64,000 nucleotides of DNA from assembly GCA_020632795.1 (NCBI GenBank), contig JACKEV010000021.1, positions 137,066 through 201,065 of the forward strand. Direction: 5' to 3'. The number at the start of each line of letters is the position of its first letter. The stretch's first letter is position 1. The position numbers and the translations under genes are program-made. Below are positions 52,160 through 60,018 of the stretch, piece by piece. The DNA is from Alphaproteobacteria bacterium. GTDB lineage: Bacteria > Myxococcota_A > UBA796 > CAJQPC01. The notes under the pieces are model-generated. The model was not told the origin of the DNA, searched no databases, and saw nothing but the letters and a program-made list of their open reading frames with translations.

Positions 52160-54429
52160 TCCACCTCCGCCGGCTCCTTTTCCTCCGCCTCCGGCTCATC
52201 CTTCCCGTCATACGAGAAGTCCAGCGCCCCGTCCTTCACGTCCACCTGGACCCGCCCGCCGCGCTTGAGCTTGCCGAACAGGATCTCATCGGCCAGGGGC
52301 TGCTTGATCTTCTCGTGGATGACCCGGCCCATCGGGCGGGCGCCCATGCGGTCGTCGTAGCCCTTGTCGGCCAGCCACAGGCGGGCGGCCTCGGTGAGGT
52401 CGAAGGTGACGTCGCGGTCGGAGAGCTGGGCCTCCAGCTCGATGATGAACTTGTCGACCACCCGCAGCACCGCCTCCATCGGCAGCTTGCCGAACCAGAC
52501 CACCGCGTCCAGGCGGTTGCGGAACTCCGGCGAGAAGGTGCGCTCCATCGCGCCGCTGCCCCGGTCGGAGGCCTCGCCCTCGATGAAGCCCATGCCCTTG
52601 CGGGCCATCTCGCGGGCGCCGACGTTGGTGGTCATGATGAGCACGACGTTCCGGAAGTCCGACTTGCGGCCGTTGTTGTCGGTCAGGGTGGCGTGGTCCA
52701 TGACCTGGAGCAGCACGTTGTAGATGTCGGGGTGGGCCTTCTCGATCTCGTCGAGCAGCAGCACGCAGTGGGGCGACTTGTTGATCGCCTCGGTCAGCAG
52801 GCCGCCCTGGTCGAAGCCGACGTAGCCCGGGGGCGCCCCGATGAGCCGCGAGACGGTGTGCTTCTCCATGTACTCGGACATGTCGAAGCGGATGAACTCG
52901 ATGCCCATCGAGAAGGCGAGCTGGCGGGCCAGCTCGGTCTTGCCCACGCCGGTGGGCCCGGCGAACAGGAAGCTGCCGATGGGCTTCTCGGGGTGGCCCA
53001 GGCCCGCCCGGGAGAGCTTCACGGCGGTGGAGACCTTGTCGATGGCCGGATCCTGGCCGAAGATGACCGACTTGAGGCGCTCGGCGAGGCCCTCGAGCTG
53101 CTTCTCCTCGGACGCGGAGACCGTGCGGGCGGGGATCTTGGCCATGCGGGCCACGGTGGTCTCGATGTCGTTGACCTCGACCACCTCGCGCTCGGGGTTG
53201 AGCTGGACCTCGGCGCCGGCCTCGTCCATCACGTCGACGGCCTTGTCGGGCAGGAAGCGGTCGCGGATGTGCTTGTCGGCCAGCCGGGCGGCGGCCTCGA
53301 TGGCGTCGTCGGTGTAGGTGACCTTGTGGTGCTCCTGGTACCCGGGCTTGAGGCCGTGCAGGATGGCGATGGTCTCGTCGATGGTGGGCTCGGTGATGGT
53401 CACCTTCTGGAAGCGGCGGGCCAAAGCGCGATCCCGCTCGATGGCGGTGCGGTACTCCTTGAAGGTGGTCGAGCCGATGCAGCGCAGCAGCCCCTTCTGG
53501 AGCGCCGGCTTGAGCATGTTGGAGGCGTCCATGCTGCCGCCGCTGGTGGCCCCCGCGCCCACGACGGTGTGGATCTCGTCGATGAACAGGATGGCCTTGG
53601 GGTCGTCCTCCAGGGCGGTGGTCACGCCCTTGAAGCGCTCCTCGAAGTCACCGCGGAAGCGGGTGCCGGCCAGCAGGGCGCCCATGTCCAGGGCGTAGAT
53701 GCGGCAGTCCTTGAGGATGTCGGGCACGTCGCCTGTGTGGATGCGCTGGGCGAGGCCCTCGACCAGGGCGGTCTTGCCCACGCCGGGCTCGCCCACGTAG
53801 AGCGGGTTGTTCTTGCGCCGCCGGGCCAGGATGTGGATGGTGCGCTCCAGCTCGGGCTTGCGGCCGATGAGCGGGTCCAGGCGGCCCTTGGCGGCCTCGG
53901 CCACCAGCTCGGTGCAGAACGAGGTCAGCGGGTCGTCGCCGCCGGACTCGGCCTCGGGGGCCCCCCCGGCCGGCGCGCTGCGGCGCTTGGGGGCGCCGGC
54001 CTTGCGGATGCCGTGGGAGATGAAGTTGAGGATGTCGAGCCGCGTGACCTCCTGGAGCTGGAGCAGGTAGACGGCGTGGCTGTCCTGCTCGCGGAACATC
54101 GCGGCGAGCACGTTGCCGGCGTCCATCTCCTTCTGGCCGGAGGACTGGACCTGGTAGGCGGCGCGCTGGATGGTGCGCTGGAAGCCGAGGGTCTGCTCGG
54201 GGGAGCCGGCGTCCTCCTCGGGGAGCCGCTCCAGGCTCTCTTCGAGGAAGGCATCGACCTGCTCGCGCAGCTCGTCGACGTCGCCGCCGCAGGCCTCGAT
54301 GATCTCGGAGCCCCGATGATCGTGGAGGATCGCGAACAGCAGGTGCTCGAGGGTGAGGTACTCGTGGCAGCGGCGCTGGGCCTCGGAGACCGCGAGCTGG
54401 AGGGTGATGCGGAGTTCCCGGGAGAGCAT
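52153..54429 (-). CDS. clpA: ATP-dependent Clp protease ATP-binding subunit ClpA
   Basis: 758 residues, a class I AAA+ unfoldase. N domain (LSRELRITLQLAVSEAQ), D1 Walker A GEPGVGKTALVEG and Walker B ILFIDEIHT, D2 Walker A GPTGVGKTELARQ and Walker B VLLLDEIEKAHPDIYNVLLQ, with no ClpB-type middle coiled coil. The ClpP-contact loop reads KGMGFIEG, so MGF in place of the ClpA IGL. It unfolds substrates for ClpP (not in the window). Its start lies directly after the clpS stop. Confidence 0.95.
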   Translation of the reverse strand: MLSRELRITLQLAVSEAQRRCHEYLTLEHLLFAILHDHRGSEIIEACGGDVDELREQVDAFLEESLERLPEEDAGSPEQTLGFQRTIQRAAYQVQSSGQKEMDAGNVLAAMFREQDSHAVYLLQLQEVTRLDILNFISHGIRKAGAPKRRSAPAGGAPEAESGGDDPLTSFCTELVAEAAKGRLDPLIGRKPELERTIHILARRRKNNPLYVGEPGVGKTALVEGLAQRIHTGDVPDILKDCRIYALDMGALLAGTRFRGDFEERFKGVTTALEDDPKAILFIDEIHTVVGAGATSGGSMDASNMLKPALQKGLLRCIGSTTFKEYRTAIERDRALARRFQKVTITEPTIDETIAILHGLKPGYQEHHKVTYTDDAIEAAARLADKHIRDRFLPDKAVDVMDEAGAEVQLNPEREVVEVNDIETTVARMAKIPARTVSASEEKQLEGLAERLKSVIFGQDPAIDKVSTAVKLSRAGLGHPEKPIGSFLFAGPTGVGKTELARQLAFSMGIEFIRFDMSEYMEKHTVSRLIGAPPGYVGFDQGGLLTEAINKSPHCVLLLDEIEKAHPDIYNVLLQVMDHATLTDNNGRKSDFRNVVLIMTTNVGAREMARKGMGFIEGEASDRGSGAMERTFSPEFRNRLDAVVWFGKLPMEAVLRVVDKFIIELEAQLSDRDVTFDLTEAARLWLADKGYDDRMGARPMGRVIHEKIKQPLADEILFGKLKRGGRVQVDVKDGALDFSYDGKDEPEAEEKEPAEVEG

Positions 54430-54801
54430 CTATGCCTCTTCGTAGGTGCATTGGAGCGGGAAGTCGGCCTGACGGGCCAGCTCCACGACCTTGCGCGTCT
54501 TGGTCTCGGCGATCTCGCGGGTGAACACGCCCGCGACGCCGATCCCGGTGTTGTGGATGTGCAGCATGATGCGCGTGGCCGACGCCTCGGTGTGCCGGAA
54601 GACGCGCTGGAGGACGTAGACCACGAACTCCATGGTGGTGTAGTGATCGTTGTGGAGCAGCACCTTGTACATGCGGGGCTTCTCGACCCGGGTGCGCTCC
54701 TTGAGCGCGAGGCTGCCCTTCTTGTCGGGGCGGCCCTGCTTGTCGTTGTCGTCGTCATCGGGCCCCGCGAGGCGGGGCACGTCTGCGGGTTCAGTCAGCA
54801 T
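54430..54801 (-). CDS. clpS: ATP-dependent Clp protease adaptor ClpS
   Basis: 123 residues. KVLLHNDHYTTMEFVVYVLQRVF and MLHIHNTGIGVAGVFTREIAETK are the ClpS core, which binds N-terminal degrons and delivers them to ClpA. The N-terminal ~40 residues are charged and less conserved. Zero-base gap to clpA. Upstream 97-nt gap holds an inverted repeat (54821). Cytosolic. Confidence 0.95.
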   Translation of the reverse strand: MLTEPADVPRLAGPDDDDNDKQGRPDKKGSLALKERTRVEKPRMYKVLLHNDHYTTMEFVVYVLQRVFRHTEASATRIMLHIHNTGIGVAGVFTREIAETKTRKVVELARQADFPLQCTYEEA

Positions 54802-54820
54802 GGTCCGGTCTTGGCGGGTG

Positions 54821-54833
54821 GACAGTTTCTGTC
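54821..54833. promoter_or_regulatory. Inverted repeat in the clpS-nth gap
   Basis: GACAG-TTT-CTGTC, a perfect 5-bp inverted repeat 20 nt upstream of the clpS ATG. The minus strand has CTGACA here, a -35-like hexamer without a good -10. It may be an operator for one or both divergent genes. Confidence 0.4.
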
Positions 54834-54898
54834 AGGGTGGAGAGCGTGCTGCTAAAGAGGGTAGACACCGATCCCTCACCGTAAAGGATAGCGGCTCG

Positions 54899-55564
54899 AT
54901 GACCCGAGTGGAGAAGGCGACGCGCATCGGCGAGCAGCTCGACGCGCTCTACCCCGAGCAGCCCATCCCCCTGGAACATGAGGACCCCTTCACCTTGCTG
55001 GTGGCGGTCCTGCTGTCCGCGCAGACCACCGACAAGAAGGTCAACGAGGTCACCCCGGCGCTGTTCGAGGCGGCGCCCACCCCCGCGAAGATGGCGGCGC
55101 TGGGCGCGAAGAAGATCCTCCCGTACATCCAGGTGCTGGGCCTGGCCCCGACCAAGGCGAAGAACATCGAGGCGCTCTCCAAGCTGCTGATCCAGCGTCA
55201 CGGCGGCCAGGTCCCCGCCGACTTCACCGCCCTGGAGGCCCTGCCCGGGGTGGGCCACAAGACCGCCTCGGTGGTCATGGCCCAGGCCTTCGGGGTGCCG
55301 GCCTTCCCGGTGGACACCCACATCCACCGCCTGGCCGCGCGCTGGGGGCTCTCCCAGGCGAAGAACGTCGTCCAGACCGAGCGCGACCTCAAGAAGGTGT
55401 TCCCCCCGGACACCTGGAACCGCCGGCACCTCCAGATCATCTTCTTCGGCCGGGAGCACTGCCCTGCGCGGGGCCACGACCTCGACGCCTGCCCGATCTG
55501 CGGCTGGGCGGCCACGAAGAAGCGCAAGGCCGCCGAGGCCCGGCTCGGCGGGGCGCCCCGTTGA
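54899..55564 (+). CDS. nth: Endonuclease III (DNA glycosylase/AP lyase)
   Basis: 221 residues. Contains the HhH LPGVGHKTAS with catalytic Lys121 and VDTHIHR with Asp139, the expected pair. The usual C-x6-C-x2-C-x5-C iron-sulfur loop is altered: the end reads CPARGHDLDACPICGW, with three Cys and no fourth. Removes oxidised pyrimidines and cleaves AP sites in base-excision repair. Start at the ATG at 54899; upstream frame is unrelated. Divergent from clpS. Confidence 0.9.
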   Translation: MTRVEKATRIGEQLDALYPEQPIPLEHEDPFTLLVAVLLSAQTTDKKVNEVTPALFEAAPTPAKMAALGAKKILPYIQVLGLAPTKAKNIEALSKLLIQRHGGQVPADFTALEALPGVGHKTASVVMAQAFGVPAFPVDTHIHRLAARWGLSQAKNVVQTERDLKKVFPPDTWNRRHLQIIFFGREHCPARGHDLDACPICGWAATKKRKAAEARLGGAPR

Positions 55565-55595
55565 CGCCCCTCTGCGAACACGGCAAACTCCGGCC

Positions 55596-56423
55596 ATGAT
55601 CCGCACCCTCCTCCTGCTCGGCCTCGGCGCGTTCACCGGCCTCGCCCACGCCGGGCAGCGGCTGGGCGACTGCACCCAGCAGACGACCCTGGCCGACCTC
55701 AACGCCGCCGCCGCCCGCGGCGAGCAGGCCTTCGCCGACCTCGACGTCGAGGCCCTCAACGCCGCCCGCGACGACGCGCTGGAGGCCCTGCCCTGCCTGG
55801 GCGAGTCCATCTCCCCCAGCGACGCGGCGGCCTTCCACCGGCTGATGGGCATGAGCGCCTTCGTGGCCCGCGAGCGCCAGCAGGTCACCTCCGAGTTCCA
55901 CGCCGCCCGCAAGCTGCAGCCCGGCTACGAGGTCCCCGAGTCGGTCGCGCCCCCGGGCCACCCCCTCATCGAGGCCTACAACGACGCGGTGCTGGCCGAC
56001 GAGGGCGCGCTGCGCACCCCCTACCCCCCGGTGGGCGGCTACGTCACCGTCGGCGGGGTCCGCGGCGCGCCCCGGCCGGCCAACAGCCCCGTCATCCTCC
56101 AGGTCTACGAGAGCGGCGACACCCTGGTCGAGACCCTGTACCTGCCCCCGGGCGAGACCCTGCCCGAGTGGGGCCCCGCGCCCCTGCCCGAGGACGCCCC
56201 CAACGTCCGCATGCCCCTGCTCATCGCCACCGGCGGCACCCTGCTGGCGGCGGGGGGCATGTATGGGGTGGCCAAGGTCTACAGCAACCAGTTCTATGAC
56301 ACCACGACCCCCACCAGCGAGCTGTCCGACCTGCGTGGCCGCACCAACACCTTCGCGTTCGGCTCGGTCGTGTTCTTCGGCGCGGCGGTGGGGCTCGGGA
56401 CCGTCACCATCCTGAAGTGGTAG
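55596..56423 (+). CDS. Secreted/membrane hypothetical protein
   Basis: 275 residues. Signal peptide (RTLLLLGLGAFTGLAHA), a helical N-terminal half with two Cys, then a beta/Pro-rich middle and two C-terminal hydrophobic segments (LLIATGGTLLAAGGMYGVAKV, FGSVVFFGAAVGLGTVTIL). The architecture resembles tetratricopeptide-like periplasmic proteins common in myxobacteria. TTGACG-N17-CAAACT, a weak promoter, ends 6 nt before the ATG. Overlaps the kinase gene by 7 nt. Confidence 0.7.
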   Translation: MIRTLLLLGLGAFTGLAHAGQRLGDCTQQTTLADLNAAAARGEQAFADLDVEALNAARDDALEALPCLGESISPSDAAAFHRLMGMSAFVARERQQVTSEFHAARKLQPGYEVPESVAPPGHPLIEAYNDAVLADEGALRTPYPPVGGYVTVGGVRGAPRPANSPVILQVYESGDTLVETLYLPPGETLPEWGPAPLPEDAPNVRMPLLIATGGTLLAAGGMYGVAKVYSNQFYDTTTPTSELSDLRGRTNTFAFGSVVFFGAAVGLGTVTILKW

Positions 56424-58009
56424 CGCCCACCAGCCTGGGGGACGGCCGCTACCAGCTCATCGAGCCGCTGGGCGAGGGCGGCATGGCCACGGTCTACCGG
56501 GCCTACGACGAGCGCCTCCAGGTGTATCGGGCCATCAAGCTGCTCTCCCCGGCGATGGCGATGAGTTCGAAGATCCGGGAGCGCTTCGTGACCGAGGCCC
56601 GCACGATGGCGCGCCTCCAGCACCCCCACATCGTCGCGGTCCACGACGTCATCGACGCCGGGTCCCAGCCGTTCATGGTGATGGAGCTGGTCGAGGGGGG
56701 CTCCCTGGAGGAGCACGTCGAGGCCCACGGCCCCATGCCCCCGGCGATGGCCTGCGGGCTGCTCCTCCGGGTGCTCGACGGGCTGGAGGCGGCGCACGAC
56801 GCCGGGGTCATCCACCGGGACATCAAGCCCCACAACATCCTGGTCACCGCCAAGGGCAAGCCCAAGCTCACCGACTTCGGCATCGCCCGGCTGGACGAGG
56901 GCGCGGGGCTGACGAAGACCGGCTCGGTGATGGGCACCTGGGGCTTCATGGCCCCCGAGCAGCGCATCGACGCCCGCAAGGTCGACGTGCGGTCCGACCT
57001 CTACGCGGTGGGGGCGACCCTGTACCGGCTGGTGACCGGGGAGCAGCCGGTGGACCTGTTCGCCAGCGAGCTGGACGACCGGGTGCTCGGCGCCCTGCCG
57101 CCGGACGTCGGGGCGCTCATCCGGCACGCCACCCGGTTCAAGCCCGAGGAGCGCTTCGCCACCGCCGAGGAGATGCAGGCGGCGATGGCCAGCCTGCTGG
57201 AGCGCCTGCCGCCTGCCCCGCCGGACCATCCGGCGCCCGGCGCCTCGGCGAAGCCGAGGGACGCCGCGCCGCCGCCGTCGCCGGGCATGACCATGGTCCC
57301 GGAGATGTTCGACGGCGACCTGCTCTCTTCCGAGACGTCGTCCTCATCGGCATCTCCGACCCCTCGGGTCGCGCCGACCCTGGTGGCGGACGAGGCGGTC
57401 GGCGGCGGCGGGACCCTGGGCGACGGCGGGTTCTTCGACAGCGACGACACCGGGCTGGAGGGCGGGGAGGACGAGGTCTCCTGGGACACCGACCGGCGGG
57501 CGTCCCGGCGGCGCTGGGCGGTGCTGGCCCTGGCGCTGCTCATCGGCGGCGGGGGGGGCTGGTGGATGGCGTCGCGGTCGGCGGGGCCGGAGCCTTCGCC
57601 GCCTGCGGTCGTCGACGTCGCGCCGGTCCCGGAGCCGGCCCCACCGCCGACGGAGCCGACGGTCGAGCCGCCTCCGCCCGAGCCGACCCCCGAGCCGGTG
57701 GTCGCGCCGGTCACCCCTCCGGCGGAGGCGCCCACGCCCCCCGTCGCGACCCCCCCGTCCAAGCCGGTCGCCCCTCCGGCGGCCCCCCAGCCCGCGCGCC
57801 TCACCCTGGAGGGCGACGCCCTGAAGGTCATCCTGCGCGACCCGTCGGGCGCCGCCCGCCCCCTGGAAGCCCTGCCCGCCGGCACCTACGAGATCCGGGC
57901 CGCGTTCTCGGACGGGGTGCCGGTGTTCGCCGGGCGGGTGACGGTCGCCGAGGGGCAGCGGGCGGCGTTGACGTGCAGCGAGGCGTTCCAGATCTGCAAG
58001 CTGAAGTAG
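56417..58009 (+). CDS. Membrane-anchored Ser/Thr protein kinase
   Basis: 530 residues. Kinase domain ~8-265: GEGGMATVYRAYD (Gly loop), AIKLL (Lys), HRDIKPHNIL (catalytic loop), DFGIARL, APEQ. Then a disordered Ser/Asp-rich linker, one membrane helix (WAVLALALLIGGGGGWWM), a Pro/Glu/Val-rich periplasmic stretch and a ~60-residue C-terminal beta domain. Hanks-type kinases of this layout sense extracytoplasmic signals. GTG start overlaps the upstream stop. Partner likely the 55596 product. Confidence 0.9.
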   Translation: MVAPTSLGDGRYQLIEPLGEGGMATVYRAYDERLQVYRAIKLLSPAMAMSSKIRERFVTEARTMARLQHPHIVAVHDVIDAGSQPFMVMELVEGGSLEEHVEAHGPMPPAMACGLLLRVLDGLEAAHDAGVIHRDIKPHNILVTAKGKPKLTDFGIARLDEGAGLTKTGSVMGTWGFMAPEQRIDARKVDVRSDLYAVGATLYRLVTGEQPVDLFASELDDRVLGALPPDVGALIRHATRFKPEERFATAEEMQAAMASLLERLPPAPPDHPAPGASAKPRDAAPPPSPGMTMVPEMFDGDLLSSETSSSSASPTPRVAPTLVADEAVGGGGTLGDGGFFDSDDTGLEGGEDEVSWDTDRRASRRRWAVLALALLIGGGGGWWMASRSAGPEPSPPAVVDVAPVPEPAPPPTEPTVEPPPPEPTPEPVVAPVTPPAEAPTPPVATPPSKPVAPPAAPQPARLTLEGDALKVILRDPSGAARPLEALPAGTYEIRAAFSDGVPVFAGRVTVAEGQRAALTCSEAFQICKLK

Positions 58010-58054
58010 CCACGCCCGCTGCTGCGTTATGGTCGGCTGTCCCGGAGAACCCCC

Positions 58055-59332
58055 ATGCTGAACGCCATCACGCTCACAGACGTCGGGCCCGCGCCGGGCA
58101 TGGACTTCAGTCCCGTGGCGCCGCGGGTCAACCTGCTCACCGGCGACAACGGTCTGGGCAAGAGCTTCCTGCTGGACGTGGCCTGGTGGGCGCTGACCCG
58201 GTCGTGGCCGGATGAGCTGGGCGCGCTGCCGCATCGGGGCGCGGGGGTCACCCCGATGATCTCGTTCGCCTACAGCGGAGAGGTCGCGTTGACCGAGGAC
58301 ACCTGCCCGTTCGACTTCGAGGCCCAGAGCTGGAGGCGGAAGCGCGGCAAGCCGGCGGACCCCGGGCTCGTCCTCTACGCCCGCGTCGACGGCTCCTTCT
58401 CGGTGTGGGATCCGGCCCGCTATCGCTCCGAGTCCAAGGCCGGGACGCTCGGGGACGCGCGCGGCGCCATCCACCTCCAGGCGGACGAGGTCTGGAAGGG
58501 ACGCCCGGAAGGCGCCGAAGAGCGGGGCGGCGCGTTCAAGGGGCTGCTCTCCGACTGGCTGCTGTGGCAGGCCCGGGGCGGTGACCCCTGGCGCCAGCTC
58601 ACGGCGGTGCTTGAGGCCCTCTCGCCGGGTCCGCAGGAGGTCCTGGCCCCGGGAGACCCCACGCCTGTGTCCATCGACGGCGACGAGCAGCCGACCCTGC
58701 GCATGCCCTACGGGCAGGACGTCCCGCTGATGGCCGCCTCGGCCGGCATGCGTCGGATCTGTGCTCTGGCCTACCTGCTGGTCTGGGCCTGGGAGCGTCA
58801 CCAGCGCATCTCGACCGTGATGAACCGCCCGGTCACCCGCGAGATCATCTTCCTGGTGGACGAGCTGGAGGCCCACCTCCACCCCAAGTGGCAGCGCCGC
58901 ATCCTCGCCGCGCTCCTCGGGGTGATGGACTCCCTCACCGGGCAGGCCGACGTCCCGGTGCAGCTCATCGCGGCGACCCACTCCCCCCTGGTCCTGGCCT
59001 CGATGGAGCCGCGCTTCGAATCGGACCGCGACGCGCTCTGGGATCTGGATCTGGTGGACCACGAGGTCACCTTGAAGCGCGTGCCCTGGGTGCGCCGGGG
59101 CGACGCATCGTCGTGGCTGACCTCGGACATCTTCGACCTGGGGGCGGCGACCTCCGTCGAGGCCGAGGAGGCCCTTGGCCGCGCCCGCGCGCTGCTGCTG
59201 GAGGAGAGCCCGGAGCCGGCTGAGGTTGTGGCTGTGGACAAAGCGCTGCGGCAGACCCTGGGGGACCTGGACCCGTTCTTCGTCCGCTGGGGGTGGTTCG
59301 TGGAGAAGGTCACCGGCGGAGGGGCTTCGTGA
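58055..59332 (+). CDS. AAA-family ATPase, PtuA-like (Septu-type)
   Basis: 425 residues. Walker A GDNGLGKS (30-37), SAGMRRICALAYLLVWAW as signature, Walker B FLVDELEAHLHP (~264-275) and a His switch AATHSPLVLASM. This is the SMC/RecF-like AAA_15/AAA_21 type used as the ATPase of Septu (PtuA) and retron-Ec78 systems. Overlaps the HNH gene by GTGA. GGAG 8 nt before the ATG; TATGGT (58028-58033) is a possible -10. Confidence 0.82.
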   Translation: MLNAITLTDVGPAPGMDFSPVAPRVNLLTGDNGLGKSFLLDVAWWALTRSWPDELGALPHRGAGVTPMISFAYSGEVALTEDTCPFDFEAQSWRRKRGKPADPGLVLYARVDGSFSVWDPARYRSESKAGTLGDARGAIHLQADEVWKGRPEGAEERGGAFKGLLSDWLLWQARGGDPWRQLTAVLEALSPGPQEVLAPGDPTPVSIDGDEQPTLRMPYGQDVPLMAASAGMRRICALAYLLVWAWERHQRISTVMNRPVTREIIFLVDELEAHLHPKWQRRILAALLGVMDSLTGQADVPVQLIAATHSPLVLASMEPRFESDRDALWDLDLVDHEVTLKRVPWVRRGDASSWLTSDIFDLGAATSVEAEEALGRARALLLEESPEPAEVVAVDKALRQTLGDLDPFFVRWGWFVEKVTGGGAS

Positions 59333-60018
59333 TCCCGGTCACCCTCCAACCCGAGCCGGCTGACTTCGACGGCGAGGTCCGTCAGCCGGGCCTCAGCGCG
59401 ATGCAGGAGCAGATCGGCCAGCCCCCCACCCTCAAGCGGCGCGGCCCGAACATCCCGCAGCTCGTCGAGCCGAAGACGAAGAAGCCCATCACCCGCATTG
59501 AGGACATCCCGAGCGACGCGCTGAAGCCGTACTGGCGTGACTGCCTCGGCCAGCTCCACACGGCGTATGGCGGCATCTGCGCCTACGTCTGCACCTACAT
59601 CCCGCTCGACACGGGCAGCCGTACTGTGGAGCACTTCGTCCCCAAGTCCGCAGATCGGCTCCAGGCGTATGAGTGGTCCAACTACCGCCTGGCCTGTGGG
59701 CTGGTCAATGCCAAGAAGGGCGTCATCCCCGACTGCATCGACCCCTTCGAGGTCATGGACGATTGGTTCGTGATGGACCTGGTGGGTGGTCAGATCAAGG
59801 CGAACCCGGATCTCAAGGACGAGGCGCTCAAGCGTCGCATCCAGGACACCATCAAGAAGCTGGGGCTGTCTGAATACGACGACTTCTGCGTGGCCCGGCG
59901 GACCTGGATTCGGGAGTACCTCAACGAGCACATCACGCTGGACTACCTCCAGCGGCGAGCCCCCTTCGTCGCCCGGGAGATGGAGCGCCAGGGCCGGCTG
60001 CTCGCCAAGGACCTATAG
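59329..60018 (+). CDS. HNH-type nuclease, PtuB-like (Septu-type)
   Basis: 229 residues. GGICAYVCTYIPLDTGSRTVEHFVPKS and YEWSNYRLACGLVNAKKGV fit the PtuB/TIGR02646 HNH module: Cys84/Cys88, catalytic-type EH (His102), Cys123 and Asn127. The second CxxC has only one Cys. In Septu, PtuA senses phage infection and PtuB cuts nucleic acid. GTG start overlaps the ATPase stop. Its stop shares CTATAG with the convergent kinase-FGE gene. Confidence 0.75.
   Translation: MIPVTLQPEPADFDGEVRQPGLSAMQEQIGQPPTLKRRGPNIPQLVEPKTKKPITRIEDIPSDALKPYWRDCLGQLHTAYGGICAYVCTYIPLDTGSRTVEHFVPKSADRLQAYEWSNYRLACGLVNAKKGVIPDCIDPFEVMDDWFVMDLVGGQIKANPDLKDEALKRRIQDTIKKLGLSEYDDFCVARRTWIREYLNEHITLDYLQRRAPFVAREMERQGRLLAKDL

Noticed and set aside
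52135..54855. Open plus-strand frame antisense to clpS-clpA
   Set aside because: Reverse-complement shadow; clpA and clpS motifs are unambiguous on the minus strand.
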